Part shown: positions 25,114-33,433 of the stretch, one piece after another
Position numbering within the stretch: position 1 is the stretch's first letter
How the letters are laid out: the number at the start of each line of letters is the position of its first letter
Assembly (NCBI GenBank): GCA_937925605.1
Contig: CALALV010000183.1
Span: 1 to 38,814 of the forward strand
From: an uncultured Woeseia sp.
GTDB taxonomy: Bacteria; Pseudomonadota; Gammaproteobacteria; Steroidobacterales; Woeseiaceae
Length of the DNA stretch: 38,814 nt
Direction of reading: 5' to 3'
Program-made: the position numbers and the translations under genes
The notes under the pieces: generated by a model
The model's database searches: none
What the model was told of the DNA's origin: nothing
What the model saw: the letters and a program-made list of their open reading frames with translations, nothing else

Positions 25114-26052
25114 ATGACTGCACGACGCCTGCTGCCCGCCATACTGTCCGCCGCGGGCGCGACCAGCGCCGTGGCTGACCAGCCGCTTACCGGCGAGGAG
25201 TTCATGCGGCAGGTCGGCGTCGACCTCGAGACGGTCGAGGTCAGGACAGAGACGCTGGCGCCCGGCGTGCACGTACTGTTCGGCGCCGGCGGCAACGTGC
25301 TGGCCTCGATCGGCGAGGACGGCGTACTGATCGTCGACGACCAGTTCCCGCCCGTCGTGCCGAAGCTCGAGGCCGCGATCGGCGAGCTCGGCGGCGGCGA
25401 GATCGACTTCGTCGTCAACACGCACTGGCACTTCGACCATGCGAAGGGCAACCAGGTGCTGGGCGCGGAAGGCAGCTGGATCGTCGCGCACGAGAACTCG
25501 CGCGAGATGCTGACGGCCGACCGGCGCATCAATCTCGTCTCGCGGGTCGTGGCGCAGCCGGCCTACCCGCGCCGCGCGCTGCCGGTCATCACCTTCGACA
25601 GCGGCATCCGCTTCCACCTGAACGGCGACACGATCGACGTCATGCACTTCGCCCCTGCGCACACGAGTGGCGACGCGGCGGTACTGCTGCGCGAGGCCAA
25701 CGTCGTGCACATGGGGGACGTGTTCCGCGCGGGCGGCTACCCGTTCATCGACGCGGACAACGGCGGCTCGATCGACGGGCTCATCGAGTTCGTCGACGGC
25801 GTCCTGGCACAGACGAACGTGTCCACGGTCGTGGTGCCGGGTCACGGCGAGGTCGCAAGCCAGGCGGACCTGCTCGCCTACGCCGCGATGCTGCGCAAGG
25901 TGCGCGCGCGCATCGCGCGGCTGATCGCCGACGGTGCGACTCTTGACGAGGTCATTGCGGCGGCGCCTACGGCGGAATTCGACGAGGCTTACGGTAATCC
26001 CGCGCTGCTCGTCGACCGCGCCTACGCGAGCCTCGTAAAGCTGCGCGACTGA
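25114..26052 (+). CDS. Periplasmic metallo-beta-lactamase-fold hydrolase
   Basis: The 312-residue product begins with a signal peptide (cleavage expected near SAVADQ) and has GGAG nine bases before ATG 25114. The MBL-fold metal ligands are complete: HWHFDH (HxHxDH) at about residues 105-110, the HTSGD His, MGDVF with the bridging Asp, and the PGHGE His. It therefore should bind two zinc or iron ions. It resembles the SoxH/quinoprotein-relay type of MBL proteins more than glyoxalase II or RNase Z; the substrate cannot be told. It follows lpdA on the same strand, but the intervening hairpin leaves operon membership open. Confidence 0.88.
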   Translation: MTARRLLPAILSAAGATSAVADQPLTGEEFMRQVGVDLETVEVRTETLAPGVHVLFGAGGNVLASIGEDGVLIVDDQFPPVVPKLEAAIGELGGGEIDFVVNTHWHFDHAKGNQVLGAEGSWIVAHENSREMLTADRRINLVSRVVAQPAYPRRALPVITFDSGIRFHLNGDTIDVMHFAPAHTSGDAAVLLREANVVHMGDVFRAGGYPFIDADNGGSIDGLIEFVDGVLAQTNVSTVVVPGHGEVASQADLLAYAAMLRKVRARIARLIADGATLDEVIAAAPTAEFDEAYGNPALLVDRAYASLVKLRD

Positions 26053-26107
26053 GGCGCCGCGAGCGTCCGGTCGCAGGTCGCGGGAACGCGGCCAGGGGCG
26101 GGATACC

Positions 26108-28921
26108 TCAGAGCACCTCGAGCGCCTTGCGCCGCCGCGTGTGTTCCGCCTGGCGCGCGACCAGCTCGCCGAAGTCTCGCTGCGGCAGGGGCTTCGCGAA
26201 CAGGTAACCCTGGCCGATCTCGCACTCGTGCCGGGCCAGGAACGCGGCCTGCTGCTCGGTCTCGATGCCCTCGGCGACCACTTCCTTGCCGAGCGCGTGG
26301 GCCATCTCGATGATAGCCCGGCAAATGCTCTCGGCGTCCGGGCTGCGGCCGATTTCCATGACGAAGGAGCGGTCGATCTTGAGCGAGTCGAACGGCAGCT
26401 TGCGCAGCTGGCCGAGTGACGAATAGCCGGTGCCGAAATCGTCCATCGAGATGCGCACGCCGGCCTCGCGCAGGGCGGTCAGCGTGTCGATCGCCGCGCC
26501 CGTGTCGCTCGCGAGCATCGACTCGGTGACCTCGATCTCTATGAATCCGGGGTTGACGTGGTAGCGATGCAGGCATTCGCGCACCTGTTCGGCCAGCGTA
26601 CCGTCGACCAGCTGGCGCGCGGATACGTTGATCGCGACGACGCCAGGGTGCCGGCCCGCGTCGAGCAGCACCCGCAGGCTGGCGCATACTCGGTCAATGA
26701 CCCAGTGCCCGAGCCTGACGATCAGGTCGGATTCCTCGGCGATCTCGACGAACTCCATCGGCGAGATCGCACCCAGTGACTCGTGGTTCCAGCGCAGCAA
26801 GGCTTCGGCGCCGCGCAGCTCGCGATCGGCCAGGCCGAACTGCGGCTGGAAGAAGACCTGCAGGCGGTCGCTGTCCAGGTCGCGGCGCAGGTCGCGCTCC
26901 AGCGTCAGGCGCCGATGGCTTTCCTCGTTGAGCTGGCGGCTGAAGAACTCGTGGCGATTGCGGCCGTTGTCCTTCGCGCGGTACATCGCCGCGTCGGCAT
27001 TCTTCAACAGCGACTCGACGTTGTCGCCGTCGTCGGGGAACAGTGCGACACCGATGCTCGCGCCGAGCAGCAGGTCATTGTCGCCTCGCTGGAAGGGCTG
27101 CGACAGGGATGCCACCAGCTTTCGCGCCAGCCGGTCGGCGCGCGACTCGTCGTCGAGCTCGGTGAGCATGACGACAAACTCGTCGCCGCCGAGTCTCGCG
27201 ACCGTCGCCGCGTCGCCGGCGATCCCGGCAACGCGCCGGGCCGCCTCGACGAGCAGCCGGTCGCCGGTCGAGTGCCCGTACACGTCGTTGACCTGCTTGA
27301 AGCGGTCCAGATCGAGGAACAGGAGCGCACCCTTCGTCCCGGTCCTGAGCGCATGGCCGACAGCCTGCTCGAGGCGGTCCTTCAGCAGCTGGCGGTTCGG
27401 CAGCCCGGTCAGCTCGTCGTAATGTGCCTGCCGGTACAGGTCTTCCTCGCGCTCCGCGTCGGAGACGCCGATCGCGAGGCGGTCGACGAGGTGCAGGCAG
27501 CGGCCGATCCTGACGATGTCGAGCCGGGCCACGGCCGCGGCGCAGAACAGCACCGCACCCTTTATTTCGCCGCGCAGCATCACCGGCACGCTGACGCAGC
27601 GGCGGATGCCTCGCTGTTCCAGCACCTCGGCCAGTTCGCGCGGCAGCTCTTCCATGCCGTGTTCGGCGAGGCCGTCGTCCGGATCGCGGCGCGGCAGCCG
27701 CGACAGGTGGATCGCCGACGCCCTGAAGCGCCCGGATCCGTCGGCGCTGTCGATGTGCAGCACGGCATTGAGCGGGTTGTCGAAATCGAGGATGCAGGCG
27801 GCCACGAGGTCCGCGCCGGACAGCCGGCGGGCGTGTGCGAGAAAGGCGCCGCAGATGTCGTCCACCGACGCGTCCGACATGACCAGTTCGTCCAGCGCCG
27901 CCATGGACTGCAGGCGCTCGATGCGCTCGGCGAGGCCCGCGGCCATGGCGTTGAAGGCGGCGCCCAGCTGGCCGAATTCGTCGCCGCGCTCGACGCGGAC
28001 CCGCCTGTCGAGCCTGCCGGCGGCAAAGTCGTCGGCGGCCGTCGTCAGGGCCTGCAGCGGTCCGAGGTTGCGGCGAATCAGCCGCAGGCTCAACAGCGCG
28101 ACCAGGATGACGACAAAGGCCAGCAGCGGCGGCAGCAGGCCGATGTTGACGCTGGCCGCGCTGTAGAGGAGCGCCCGGTCGATCGTCGAGACGATGAAAA
28201 CGCTTTCGTGTGCAAGCTCGGGTTCGAGAAACAGGGCCCAGGTCGCCGAAAGCTTGGCCGCGCCGTCGCGTGACCACTCGAATAACTCCGCTGAAGGCTG
28301 CGTCGCGCCCGTGGCCAGCGTCGCGAGTTCGTCAGTTCCCGGCGGCTCGGTGCAGTACAGCGCGAGCCCGTCGCCCGTGAACACGCAGTACTCCGTGCGG
28401 AACGGCACGTAGGCACGCGGCTGCCAGAGCCGGGCCGGGTCGAGCTGCAGAACGGTGTAGCCGCTGCCGCGCGGAGTATCTTCTGCAGGCGGCAACAGCA
28501 GCAGGTGTGCCGTCGCGTCGCCGTGCGGCAGGCTCAGCAGCTGCGGCCTGCCGCGCCGCAGGTGGGTGTGGTCGATCCCTGCGGCCGGCAGCGCGAATGC
28601 CCCGGGCGCGGACGGCGCCACCGGTCGCCCGCGCGGGTCGACCTGCCAGCGGCGCAAGACGTCCGGGTCCAGCGCCGCCTCGCGGGCGCTTCCCGGCGCC
28701 GCGCCCGCGTGCCGCTGCAGGTTGGCGAGGATTTCCATGCCATAGGCCTTGGCGTCCTCGCGCAGGTGCGTGTAGGAGGTCTCGCGCAGCGTCCGCGCGG
28801 TCTCGAAATGCGAGAAGAACGCCGCGAGCATCAGCGGCAGCAGGCCCGCGGCGGCGATCAGCAGGAAGATGCGCCGGGCGACCAGGCTGCCGAACAGCTG
28901 TTTGCCGCGGAGCCCGGCCAC
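26108..28921 (-). CDS. Membrane GGDEF-EAL c-di-GMP protein with periplasmic sensor and HAMP
   Basis: The product is 937 residues, starting at GTG 28921 right after the TAG of the pseudopilin gene, with AAGGA eight bases upstream. TM1 is at about 18-38, then a periplasmic region of about 220 residues that looks like a dCache sensor, TM2 at about 262-283, and a HAMP linker to about 335. A GAF-like domain occupies about 340-480. GGDEF is intact (RLGGDEF, about 572-578) but lacks the RxxD inhibitory site. The EAL domain has all catalytic blocks: EALLRW, NVSARQL, EVTESM, DDFGTGYSS, LKIDRSFV, AEGIET, QGYLFAKPL. It likely hydrolyses c-di-GMP; the GGDEF may synthesise it or act as a GTP sensor. It converges on the MBL gene. 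Confidence 0.93.
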   Translation of the reverse strand: MAGLRGKQLFGSLVARRIFLLIAAAGLLPLMLAAFFSHFETARTLRETSYTHLREDAKAYGMEILANLQRHAGAAPGSAREAALDPDVLRRWQVDPRGRPVAPSAPGAFALPAAGIDHTHLRRGRPQLLSLPHGDATAHLLLLPPAEDTPRGSGYTVLQLDPARLWQPRAYVPFRTEYCVFTGDGLALYCTEPPGTDELATLATGATQPSAELFEWSRDGAAKLSATWALFLEPELAHESVFIVSTIDRALLYSAASVNIGLLPPLLAFVVILVALLSLRLIRRNLGPLQALTTAADDFAAGRLDRRVRVERGDEFGQLGAAFNAMAAGLAERIERLQSMAALDELVMSDASVDDICGAFLAHARRLSGADLVAACILDFDNPLNAVLHIDSADGSGRFRASAIHLSRLPRRDPDDGLAEHGMEELPRELAEVLEQRGIRRCVSVPVMLRGEIKGAVLFCAAAVARLDIVRIGRCLHLVDRLAIGVSDAEREEDLYRQAHYDELTGLPNRQLLKDRLEQAVGHALRTGTKGALLFLDLDRFKQVNDVYGHSTGDRLLVEAARRVAGIAGDAATVARLGGDEFVVMLTELDDESRADRLARKLVASLSQPFQRGDNDLLLGASIGVALFPDDGDNVESLLKNADAAMYRAKDNGRNRHEFFSRQLNEESHRRLTLERDLRRDLDSDRLQVFFQPQFGLADRELRGAEALLRWNHESLGAISPMEFVEIAEESDLIVRLGHWVIDRVCASLRVLLDAGRHPGVVAINVSARQLVDGTLAEQVRECLHRYHVNPGFIEIEVTESMLASDTGAAIDTLTALREAGVRISMDDFGTGYSSLGQLRKLPFDSLKIDRSFVMEIGRSPDAESICRAIIEMAHALGKEVVAEGIETEQQAAFLARHECEIGQGYLFAKPLPQRDFGELVARQAEHTRRRKALEVL

Positions 28922-29374
28922 CTAGTAGTCCTTGCCGAGACCTATGAAGGCTCCGTTGTTCGCCCGCACGATGTCGTCCTGCGAGGGCTGGCCCCTCAAA
29001 GAGCTGACCGAGCTGCCGTCGGCGCCGACGCTGTACAGGTCGAAGTCCGAGTTGAGCGGAACCAGGTTGCCGTCCTTGCGCGCGGCGCCGCGATTGACGT
29101 CGTCCTGCAGGCGCAGGTACTGGTAGGGCTGGCCCCAGGGATCGTCCGGGATATCGATGCCGAGCACGCCTAGGTTCGGCGGCACCCAGTCGCCGTTCTT
29201 CAGCCGGTAGCGCTCGATCGCGAGGCTGATCGTCGAGATGTCGCCGATCGCGGCGGAGACCCTGGCCCGGTCGGCGTAGGAGCTGAACATTGGCATGGCC
29301 ACGGACGTCAACAGCGCCACGAGCAGCAGGACCGCCAGCGTTTCCAGCAGCGTGAAGCCGTCATTCTTTGACAT
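28922..29374 (-). CDS. GspG-like pseudopilin
   Basis: The 150-residue product has a short leader and the prepilin site DGFTLLETLAVLLLVALL, with Glu at +5. The C-terminal half carries the GspG hallmarks DDPWGQPYQYL and NSDFDLYSVGADG; the aspartates form the calcium site of major pseudopilins. In type II secretion GspG is the main pseudopilus subunit, encoded among gspC-M genes. None of those genes lie nearby. The gene abuts a GGDEF-EAL gene (TAG then GTG with no base between), so the two are probably co-translated. It may serve a distant type II system or a type IV-like filament controlled by c-di-GMP. Confidence 0.9.
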   Translation of the reverse strand: MSKNDGFTLLETLAVLLLVALLTSVAMPMFSSYADRARVSAAIGDISTISLAIERYRLKNGDWVPPNLGVLGIDIPDDPWGQPYQYLRLQDDVNRGAARKDGNLVPLNSDFDLYSVGADGSSVSSLRGQPSQDDIVRANNGAFIGLGKDY

Positions 29375-29495
29375 AAGCCGCGCGTTCCTGCCATCGAACA
29401 GCCGCTACCTTACTGGCAGTGATCGATGCCGTCGTTGATACCGGTCACACAAGCAACCACGGACGGCGTATCGTCCTGCGAATCAGGAACTTGAG

Positions 29496-29518
29496 GCCGC
29501 CGGCGCGCGCGCGGCGGC
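29496..29518 (-). terminator. GC-rich hairpin after the flavoprotein gene
   Basis: GCCGCCG and CGGCGGC pair around a nine-base CG-alternating loop, starting nine bases after the flavoprotein stop on the minus strand. It is followed by CTCAAGTTCC, without a clean T-run. It is a possible weak terminator of the hvf-like operon; the remaining gap to the pseudopilin gene (29375-29495) shows nothing else. Confidence 0.3.
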
Positions 29519-29526
29519 AGGCCGGA

Positions 29527-31041
29527 TCAGGCGGCGGTCGCGGCGGCCTCCGGCGCGACGTCGGGGTACAGCGTGTCGAGCGGTACCGAGCGCCCGTCCT
29601 CCTGCACGATCCGGCAGTGGTAGCGGCGCAGGCGACGCGGCTCCGGGACGCCGCAGGCATGCGCGATGATGCCGATCTCGTGGCGCAGGTTGCGCGAGTA
29701 GTGCGCCACGCGTTCGGCCTTGTCCGCGGGCACCAGGCCGCGCTGCAGGCGTTTGTCGTGCGTGGTGATCCCGGTAGGGCAGGTATTCCTGTTGCACTGC
29801 ATCGCCTGGATACAGCCGAGCGCGAACATGAAGCCGCGCGCCGTGTTGATGAAGTCGGCGCCGACGCACAGGGCCCAGGCCGCCTCGGCCGGCGTCACGA
29901 GCTTGCCGCTCGCGATGACGTGGATGCGCTCGCGCAGCCCGTGCCGGTTCAGCATGTCGACGACGAGCGGCAGGCTCTCCCTGATCTGCAGGCCGACGGA
30001 GTCCATCAGGCTCATCGGCGCCGCGCCGGTGCCGCCGTCGCCCGAGTCCACGGTGATGAAGTCCGGCGCCGTTTCGACGCCGCGTGCGCGGATCAGCGCG
30101 AACAGCTCGTCCAGCCAGCCATAGGCACCGATCACGGCCTTGAAGCCAACCGGCTTGCCGGTGACGTCGCGGATCCGGTTCAGCAGGTCCAGCAGGTCCT
30201 CGGCCGAGTCGACCTCTGGGTGCCGGTTCGGGCTGATCGAGTCCTCGCCCTCGGGGATGCCGCGGATCTCCGCGACTTCCGCCGTGACCTTGCCCGCCGG
30301 CAGGATGCCGCCCTTGCCGGGCTTTGCGCCCTGCGACAGTTTCAGCTCGAACATCCTGACCTGCTCGTGCGCGGCGACCTCGCGCAGCTTGTCATCACTC
30401 AGGTTGCCGTCCGCGTCGCGCACGCCGTACTTGGCGGTGCCGACCTGGAACACGAGGTCGCAGCCGCCCTCGAGGTGCCAGGGCGACAGGCCGCCCTCGC
30501 CGGTGTTGAGCCAGTTGCCGGCCATCTGCGAGCCGCGCGACAGGGCCTGGATGGCCGGCTTCGAGATCGAGCCGTAGCTCATCGCCGAGACGTTGACGAG
30601 CGAGTCGGTGACGTAGGGCTTGCGCGCGTGCGGGCCGATTGTCTTCATCTCGGTCGGCGCGACGTCGGTTTTCAGCACCGGGTAGGCGCAGTTGACGAAA
30701 ATGATAGTGCCGGGCGGCGTCAGGTTCTGCGTAGAGCCGAACGCGACCGTGTTGTCGACGTTTTCGCTCGCACGGTTGACCCAGGAACGCTGCGCCCGGT
30801 TGAACGGCATCTCCTCGCGGTCCATCGCGAAGAAATACTGGCGGAAGAACTCGCCGAGCCGCTCGAACAGGTAGCGGAAGCGGCCGATGACCGGGAAGTT
30901 GCGGCGGATCGCGTTGCCGGTCTGCGTGCGGTCGATGACGAACAGCACGACGATGAGCGCGAGCACGACGCCGACGACGAACACGAACAGCGACGCGAGC
31001 GCCCGCACGATGTCGAAAGTCGCGAAAAAGGATTCGTCCAT
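29527..31041 (-). CDS. Membrane-anchored FMN-binding glutamate-synthase-like protein
   Basis: The 504-residue product corresponds to the FMN/3Fe-4S synthase domain of the glutamate synthase large subunit, not the whole GltB. An N-terminal hydrophobic helix (about residues 12-36, LASLFVFVVGVVLALIVVLFVI) anchors it. Family blocks seen are NVSAMSYGSISKPAIQALS, NTGEGGLSPWH, KPGKGGILP, VDSGDGGTGAAP, VIASGKL and the cluster motif CIQAMQCNRNTC, whose C-x5-C-x4-C spacing equals that of the GltB [3Fe-4S] site. There is no glutaminase domain and no GltD partner nearby, so ammonia-dependent synthesis or another FMN redox reaction is possible. It lies 31 bases downstream of the DoxX-like gene and is the last gene of the HvfB/HvfC-type operon. 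Confidence 0.92.
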   Translation of the reverse strand: MDESFFATFDIVRALASLFVFVVGVVLALIVVLFVIDRTQTGNAIRRNFPVIGRFRYLFERLGEFFRQYFFAMDREEMPFNRAQRSWVNRASENVDNTVAFGSTQNLTPPGTIIFVNCAYPVLKTDVAPTEMKTIGPHARKPYVTDSLVNVSAMSYGSISKPAIQALSRGSQMAGNWLNTGEGGLSPWHLEGGCDLVFQVGTAKYGVRDADGNLSDDKLREVAAHEQVRMFELKLSQGAKPGKGGILPAGKVTAEVAEIRGIPEGEDSISPNRHPEVDSAEDLLDLLNRIRDVTGKPVGFKAVIGAYGWLDELFALIRARGVETAPDFITVDSGDGGTGAAPMSLMDSVGLQIRESLPLVVDMLNRHGLRERIHVIASGKLVTPAEAAWALCVGADFINTARGFMFALGCIQAMQCNRNTCPTGITTHDKRLQRGLVPADKAERVAHYSRNLRHEIGIIAHACGVPEPRRLRRYHCRIVQEDGRSVPLDTLYPDVAPEAAATAA

Positions 31042-31072
31042 GGCCGTGCCGCCCCGTGCGCCCGTCGCGGGC

Positions 31073-31672
31073 TCAGCCGCGCGCGGCGTCCAGCTTGCGC
31101 GCCACGAGGTGGTCGATCGACAGCTTCCCGGCGCCGCTGAAGAACAGCGCCAGCAGCATCACGAAGTACGTGATGGCCCACTCTATGCCGTTGTTCGATA
31201 TGACGAAATTTCCGGTCTCGGTAAGCCAGTCGTAATTGCCGTGCTCGCGCAGGATGTCCTTCGCGCGGTCGAGCCGCTGCATCGCGCCGTCGATGTCGGC
31301 CGGCGGAAACGGGCTCTGCGCATCGGCCACGGCCTGCCAGCCGTTCTTCCAGTGCACCGCGAACGCCGCAACCAGCATCGTGACCATCAGCGGGATGCAG
31401 AAAAAGCGCAGCGCGAGGCCCAGCAGCAAAGCAATGGCACCGAGCACTTCCGCGCCGGTCGCGAGCCAGGCCATCAGCGCCGGGAAGGGCAGGCCCAGGC
31501 CCCAGTCCGGGTTGCCGAACCAGGCGATCACGTTGTCCATGCCGCCGAGCTTGTTCGTGCCGGCGACCCAGAACACCGGCACCAGGTACAGGCGCAGCCC
31601 CAGCGGGCCGAGGAAGTCGAGAATCTGCGTGCTGTCGAGCCAGCCGCGCAGTCGGTTCAGCAGGTTCGTCAT
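31073..31672 (-). CDS. DoxX-family membrane protein
   Basis: The 199-residue product has about four transmembrane helices (LRLYLVPVFWVAG; ALMAWLATGAEVLGAIALLLGLAL is the second region, given in part; LMVTMLVAAFAVHW; AITYFVMLLALFF). These match the DoxX family, with the typical GTNKL, GAEVLGA and FSGAGKLSID blocks. DoxX proteins are membrane redox-associated proteins of uncertain mechanism. They recur in operons of the DUF692/DUF2063 type (HvfX in Haemophilus), which is the setting here. A soluble loop of about 45 residues sits between helices 3 and 4. ATG 31672 has GGGGAG nine bases upstream. It lies 53 bases after the hvfC-like gene. Confidence 0.88.
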   Translation of the reverse strand: MTNLLNRLRGWLDSTQILDFLGPLGLRLYLVPVFWVAGTNKLGGMDNVIAWFGNPDWGLGLPFPALMAWLATGAEVLGAIALLLGLALRFFCIPLMVTMLVAAFAVHWKNGWQAVADAQSPFPPADIDGAMQRLDRAKDILREHGNYDWLTETGNFVISNNGIEWAITYFVMLLALFFSGAGKLSIDHLVARKLDAARG

Positions 31673-31725
31673 GCGTGTCTCCCCAGTGTCGCTTCTTGTT
31701 ATGTGAGTTAAGACGGTCGAAGGCG

Positions 31726-32490
31726 TCAGCGGCGCGTGCCGAGCAGGATCCCGGCCGCGCGCATGTCGGTCAGCACGCCGCCGCCGTGTGCGATCAGCGC
31801 CGCCGGATCCGGGTAGCTGATCTCGCGGGCGAGCCGCTCGATCAGTCCGCGCCCGCTCCGCCCCTCCGGGTTGTCGTCGACGAGTTCGAGCAGGCGCGCG
31901 GTGACCGGGTTCAGCTCCATGAAGCCGAGTTCGTCGTCGGCGTCGCGGTACACGACGAGGAAGGTCGGCTGCTCGCCGGGTGCCTCGGGCCGGAAGGACT
32001 CGTCGATCCGGTGCACCGGGAAGCGGTAGCTGAGCGACCAGGCCAGCGGGGACTTGACCGGCACGCCGTCCAGCAGGTCGCCTTCGGGATCGACGTCGGC
32101 CGGCAGCTCGTCCCCGGCCACCGACAGCGCGAGCTCGGCCCACTCGTAGTGCGCGAGCTCGACGAGGAAGGCCGGGTCGGACGCCTCCGCCTCGTACTCG
32201 TTCTGTAGAAAGTCTATGAATTCTTTCGGGATTTCCAGAAAGTACGGCGTGCTCGCCTGGTGCCGGACCATGAACGCGCGCACGAGCCTGCGCCAGCCGT
32301 CCGCGCCGTAAAGCTTTTTCAGCACCGGGAACGTGCTGCCGAGCAGCTTGTACAGGTTATTGAAGAACAGCTCGCGGTAGATCGCCATGCGCCGGTCTTC
32401 GATCGCGGCAGGCGCCGGGTGACCGTCCGGGTCGCGAATGTGTGCCGCGAACGCGTACTGCTTCGCGCGGAAGCCACCTGCCTCAGCCAC
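31726..32490 (-). CDS. hvfC: HvfC-like DUF2063 RiPP-maturation partner protein
   Basis: The product is 254 residues from GTG 32490, which overlaps the hvfB stop by eight bases. I chose it because the family starts with the F-x-x-x-IRDP block, here YAFAAHIRDPDGHPAP; the ATG at MAIYRELFF would cut that off. Other landmarks are YRELFFNNLYKLLGSTFPVL, FMVRHQASTPYFLEIPKEF and ELAHYEWAEL, followed by a C-terminal winged-helix-like part (FMELNPVTARLLELV). In HvfC/BufC/TglB-type systems this protein recruits the precursor peptide to the DUF692 oxidase. The start overlap indicates translational coupling to hvfB. Confidence 0.9.
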   Translation of the reverse strand: MAEAGGFRAKQYAFAAHIRDPDGHPAPAAIEDRRMAIYRELFFNNLYKLLGSTFPVLKKLYGADGWRRLVRAFMVRHQASTPYFLEIPKEFIDFLQNEYEAEASDPAFLVELAHYEWAELALSVAGDELPADVDPEGDLLDGVPVKSPLAWSLSYRFPVHRIDESFRPEAPGEQPTFLVVYRDADDELGFMELNPVTARLLELVDDNPEGRSGRGLIERLAREISYPDPAALIAHGGGVLTDMRAAGILLGTRR

Positions 32491-33349
32491 GGCGGCCCCC
32501 GGCGGCCTGCGCCGGCTGCGCGGCCGCCGCCTGCAGCTCGCGGATGCGCCCGACTTCGTCCAGCAGCTCGGCCAGCGGCGGGAAGTTGAAGTCGCGCTCC
32601 AGCAGCGTCGGCACCGGGCCGAAATGCGCATACGCCGCCTCGAGCAGCTCCCAGGCCTGCGGCCCGACCGCGTCGCCGTGCGTGTCGATGCGCAGGTCCT
32701 CGGCCTCGACGTAGTGGCCCGCGATGTGGAAGTATTTCAAACGCTCGCGCGGCATCGCGCGCATGAACTCGCCAGCGTCGTAGCGATTATTGATGCTGTT
32801 GACGACGATGTTGTTGATGTCGAGCAGCAGGTCGCAGTCGGCTTCCTCGAGTACGGCCAGCGTGAACTCCTGCTCGCTGAGCGTCGTGTCGGTGGGCGCG
32901 TAATAGGAGACGTTCTCGACCGCCATGCGCCGCCCGAGAATGTCCTGGGCCCGGCGGATGCGGCCGGCGACCCAGCTGACCGCTTCCTCGGTGAACGGGA
33001 TCGGCATCAGGTCGTACAGCTGGCCGTCGTCGCTGCAGAAGCTCAGGTGCTCCGAGTAGCCGCGAATGCCGTGCGTGTCCATGAATTCGCGGACGTCGCG
33101 CAGCAGGTCTTCGTTCAGGGGCGCCGGCGAGCCTATGCTGAGCGACAGCCCGTGAATCAGGAACGGGTAGCGCTCGGTGAAGAAGCGGAACTTGCGGCCC
33201 AGCTTGCCGCCCACGCGGATCCAGTTTTCCGGCGCGACTTCCATGAAGTCGACCTCGGCGGGCGGCTCGGCCATCAGCTTGTCGATCAGGCCGCGCCGCA
33301 GGCCCAGCCCGGCGCCGGTGACGGGATACTGTGTGTCGCGTTCGGGCAT
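32483..33349 (-). CDS. hvfB: DUF692 multinuclear non-heme iron oxidase (MNIO), HvfB-like
   Basis: The 288-residue TIM-barrel protein has the DUF692 metal-binding blocks in order: GLGLRRG, FMEVAPENW, IHGLSLSIG, YSEHLSF, ENVSYYAP, LDINNIVVNSINN, HIAGHYVE, DTHGDAV and LERDFN. The His, Glu, Asp and Asn residues of these blocks bind two or three iron ions. Known members (MbnB, TglH, HvfB, BufB) oxidise cysteines in precursor peptides to oxazolone-thioamides, thiooxazoles or related groups, often for copper handling. ATG 33349 has AGGA about nine bases upstream. It leads a four-gene run with the DUF2063, DoxX and flavoprotein genes. The 84 bases before it contain no precursor gene, which is unusual. 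Confidence 0.93.
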   Translation of the reverse strand: MPERDTQYPVTGAGLGLRRGLIDKLMAEPPAEVDFMEVAPENWIRVGGKLGRKFRFFTERYPFLIHGLSLSIGSPAPLNEDLLRDVREFMDTHGIRGYSEHLSFCSDDGQLYDLMPIPFTEEAVSWVAGRIRRAQDILGRRMAVENVSYYAPTDTTLSEQEFTLAVLEEADCDLLLDINNIVVNSINNRYDAGEFMRAMPRERLKYFHIAGHYVEAEDLRIDTHGDAVGPQAWELLEAAYAHFGPVPTLLERDFNFPPLAELLDEVGRIRELQAAAAQPAQAAGGRRG

Positions 33350-33400
33350 GCGTGGGGTCCTCGGGCCAGGGTCGCTAGAGGGGACCCAGTGCAGTGGTCG

Positions 33401-33423
33401 ATTATTACAGAGACCGGCCGGTC
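33401..33423 (-). promoter_or_regulatory. Candidate promoter/operator upstream of hvfB-like gene
   Basis: On the minus strand a 12-bp palindrome GACCGGCCGGTC (33412-33423) is followed five bases later by TAATAAT, a fair -10 match, about 50 bases before the hvfB-like ATG. The palindrome lies between the -35 and -10 positions, where a repressor or a MerR-type activator could bind. It might instead be a weak terminator of the rsx-nth-DUF1841 transcript. Confidence 0.3.
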
Positions 33424-33433
33424 GCGGCGGGGT

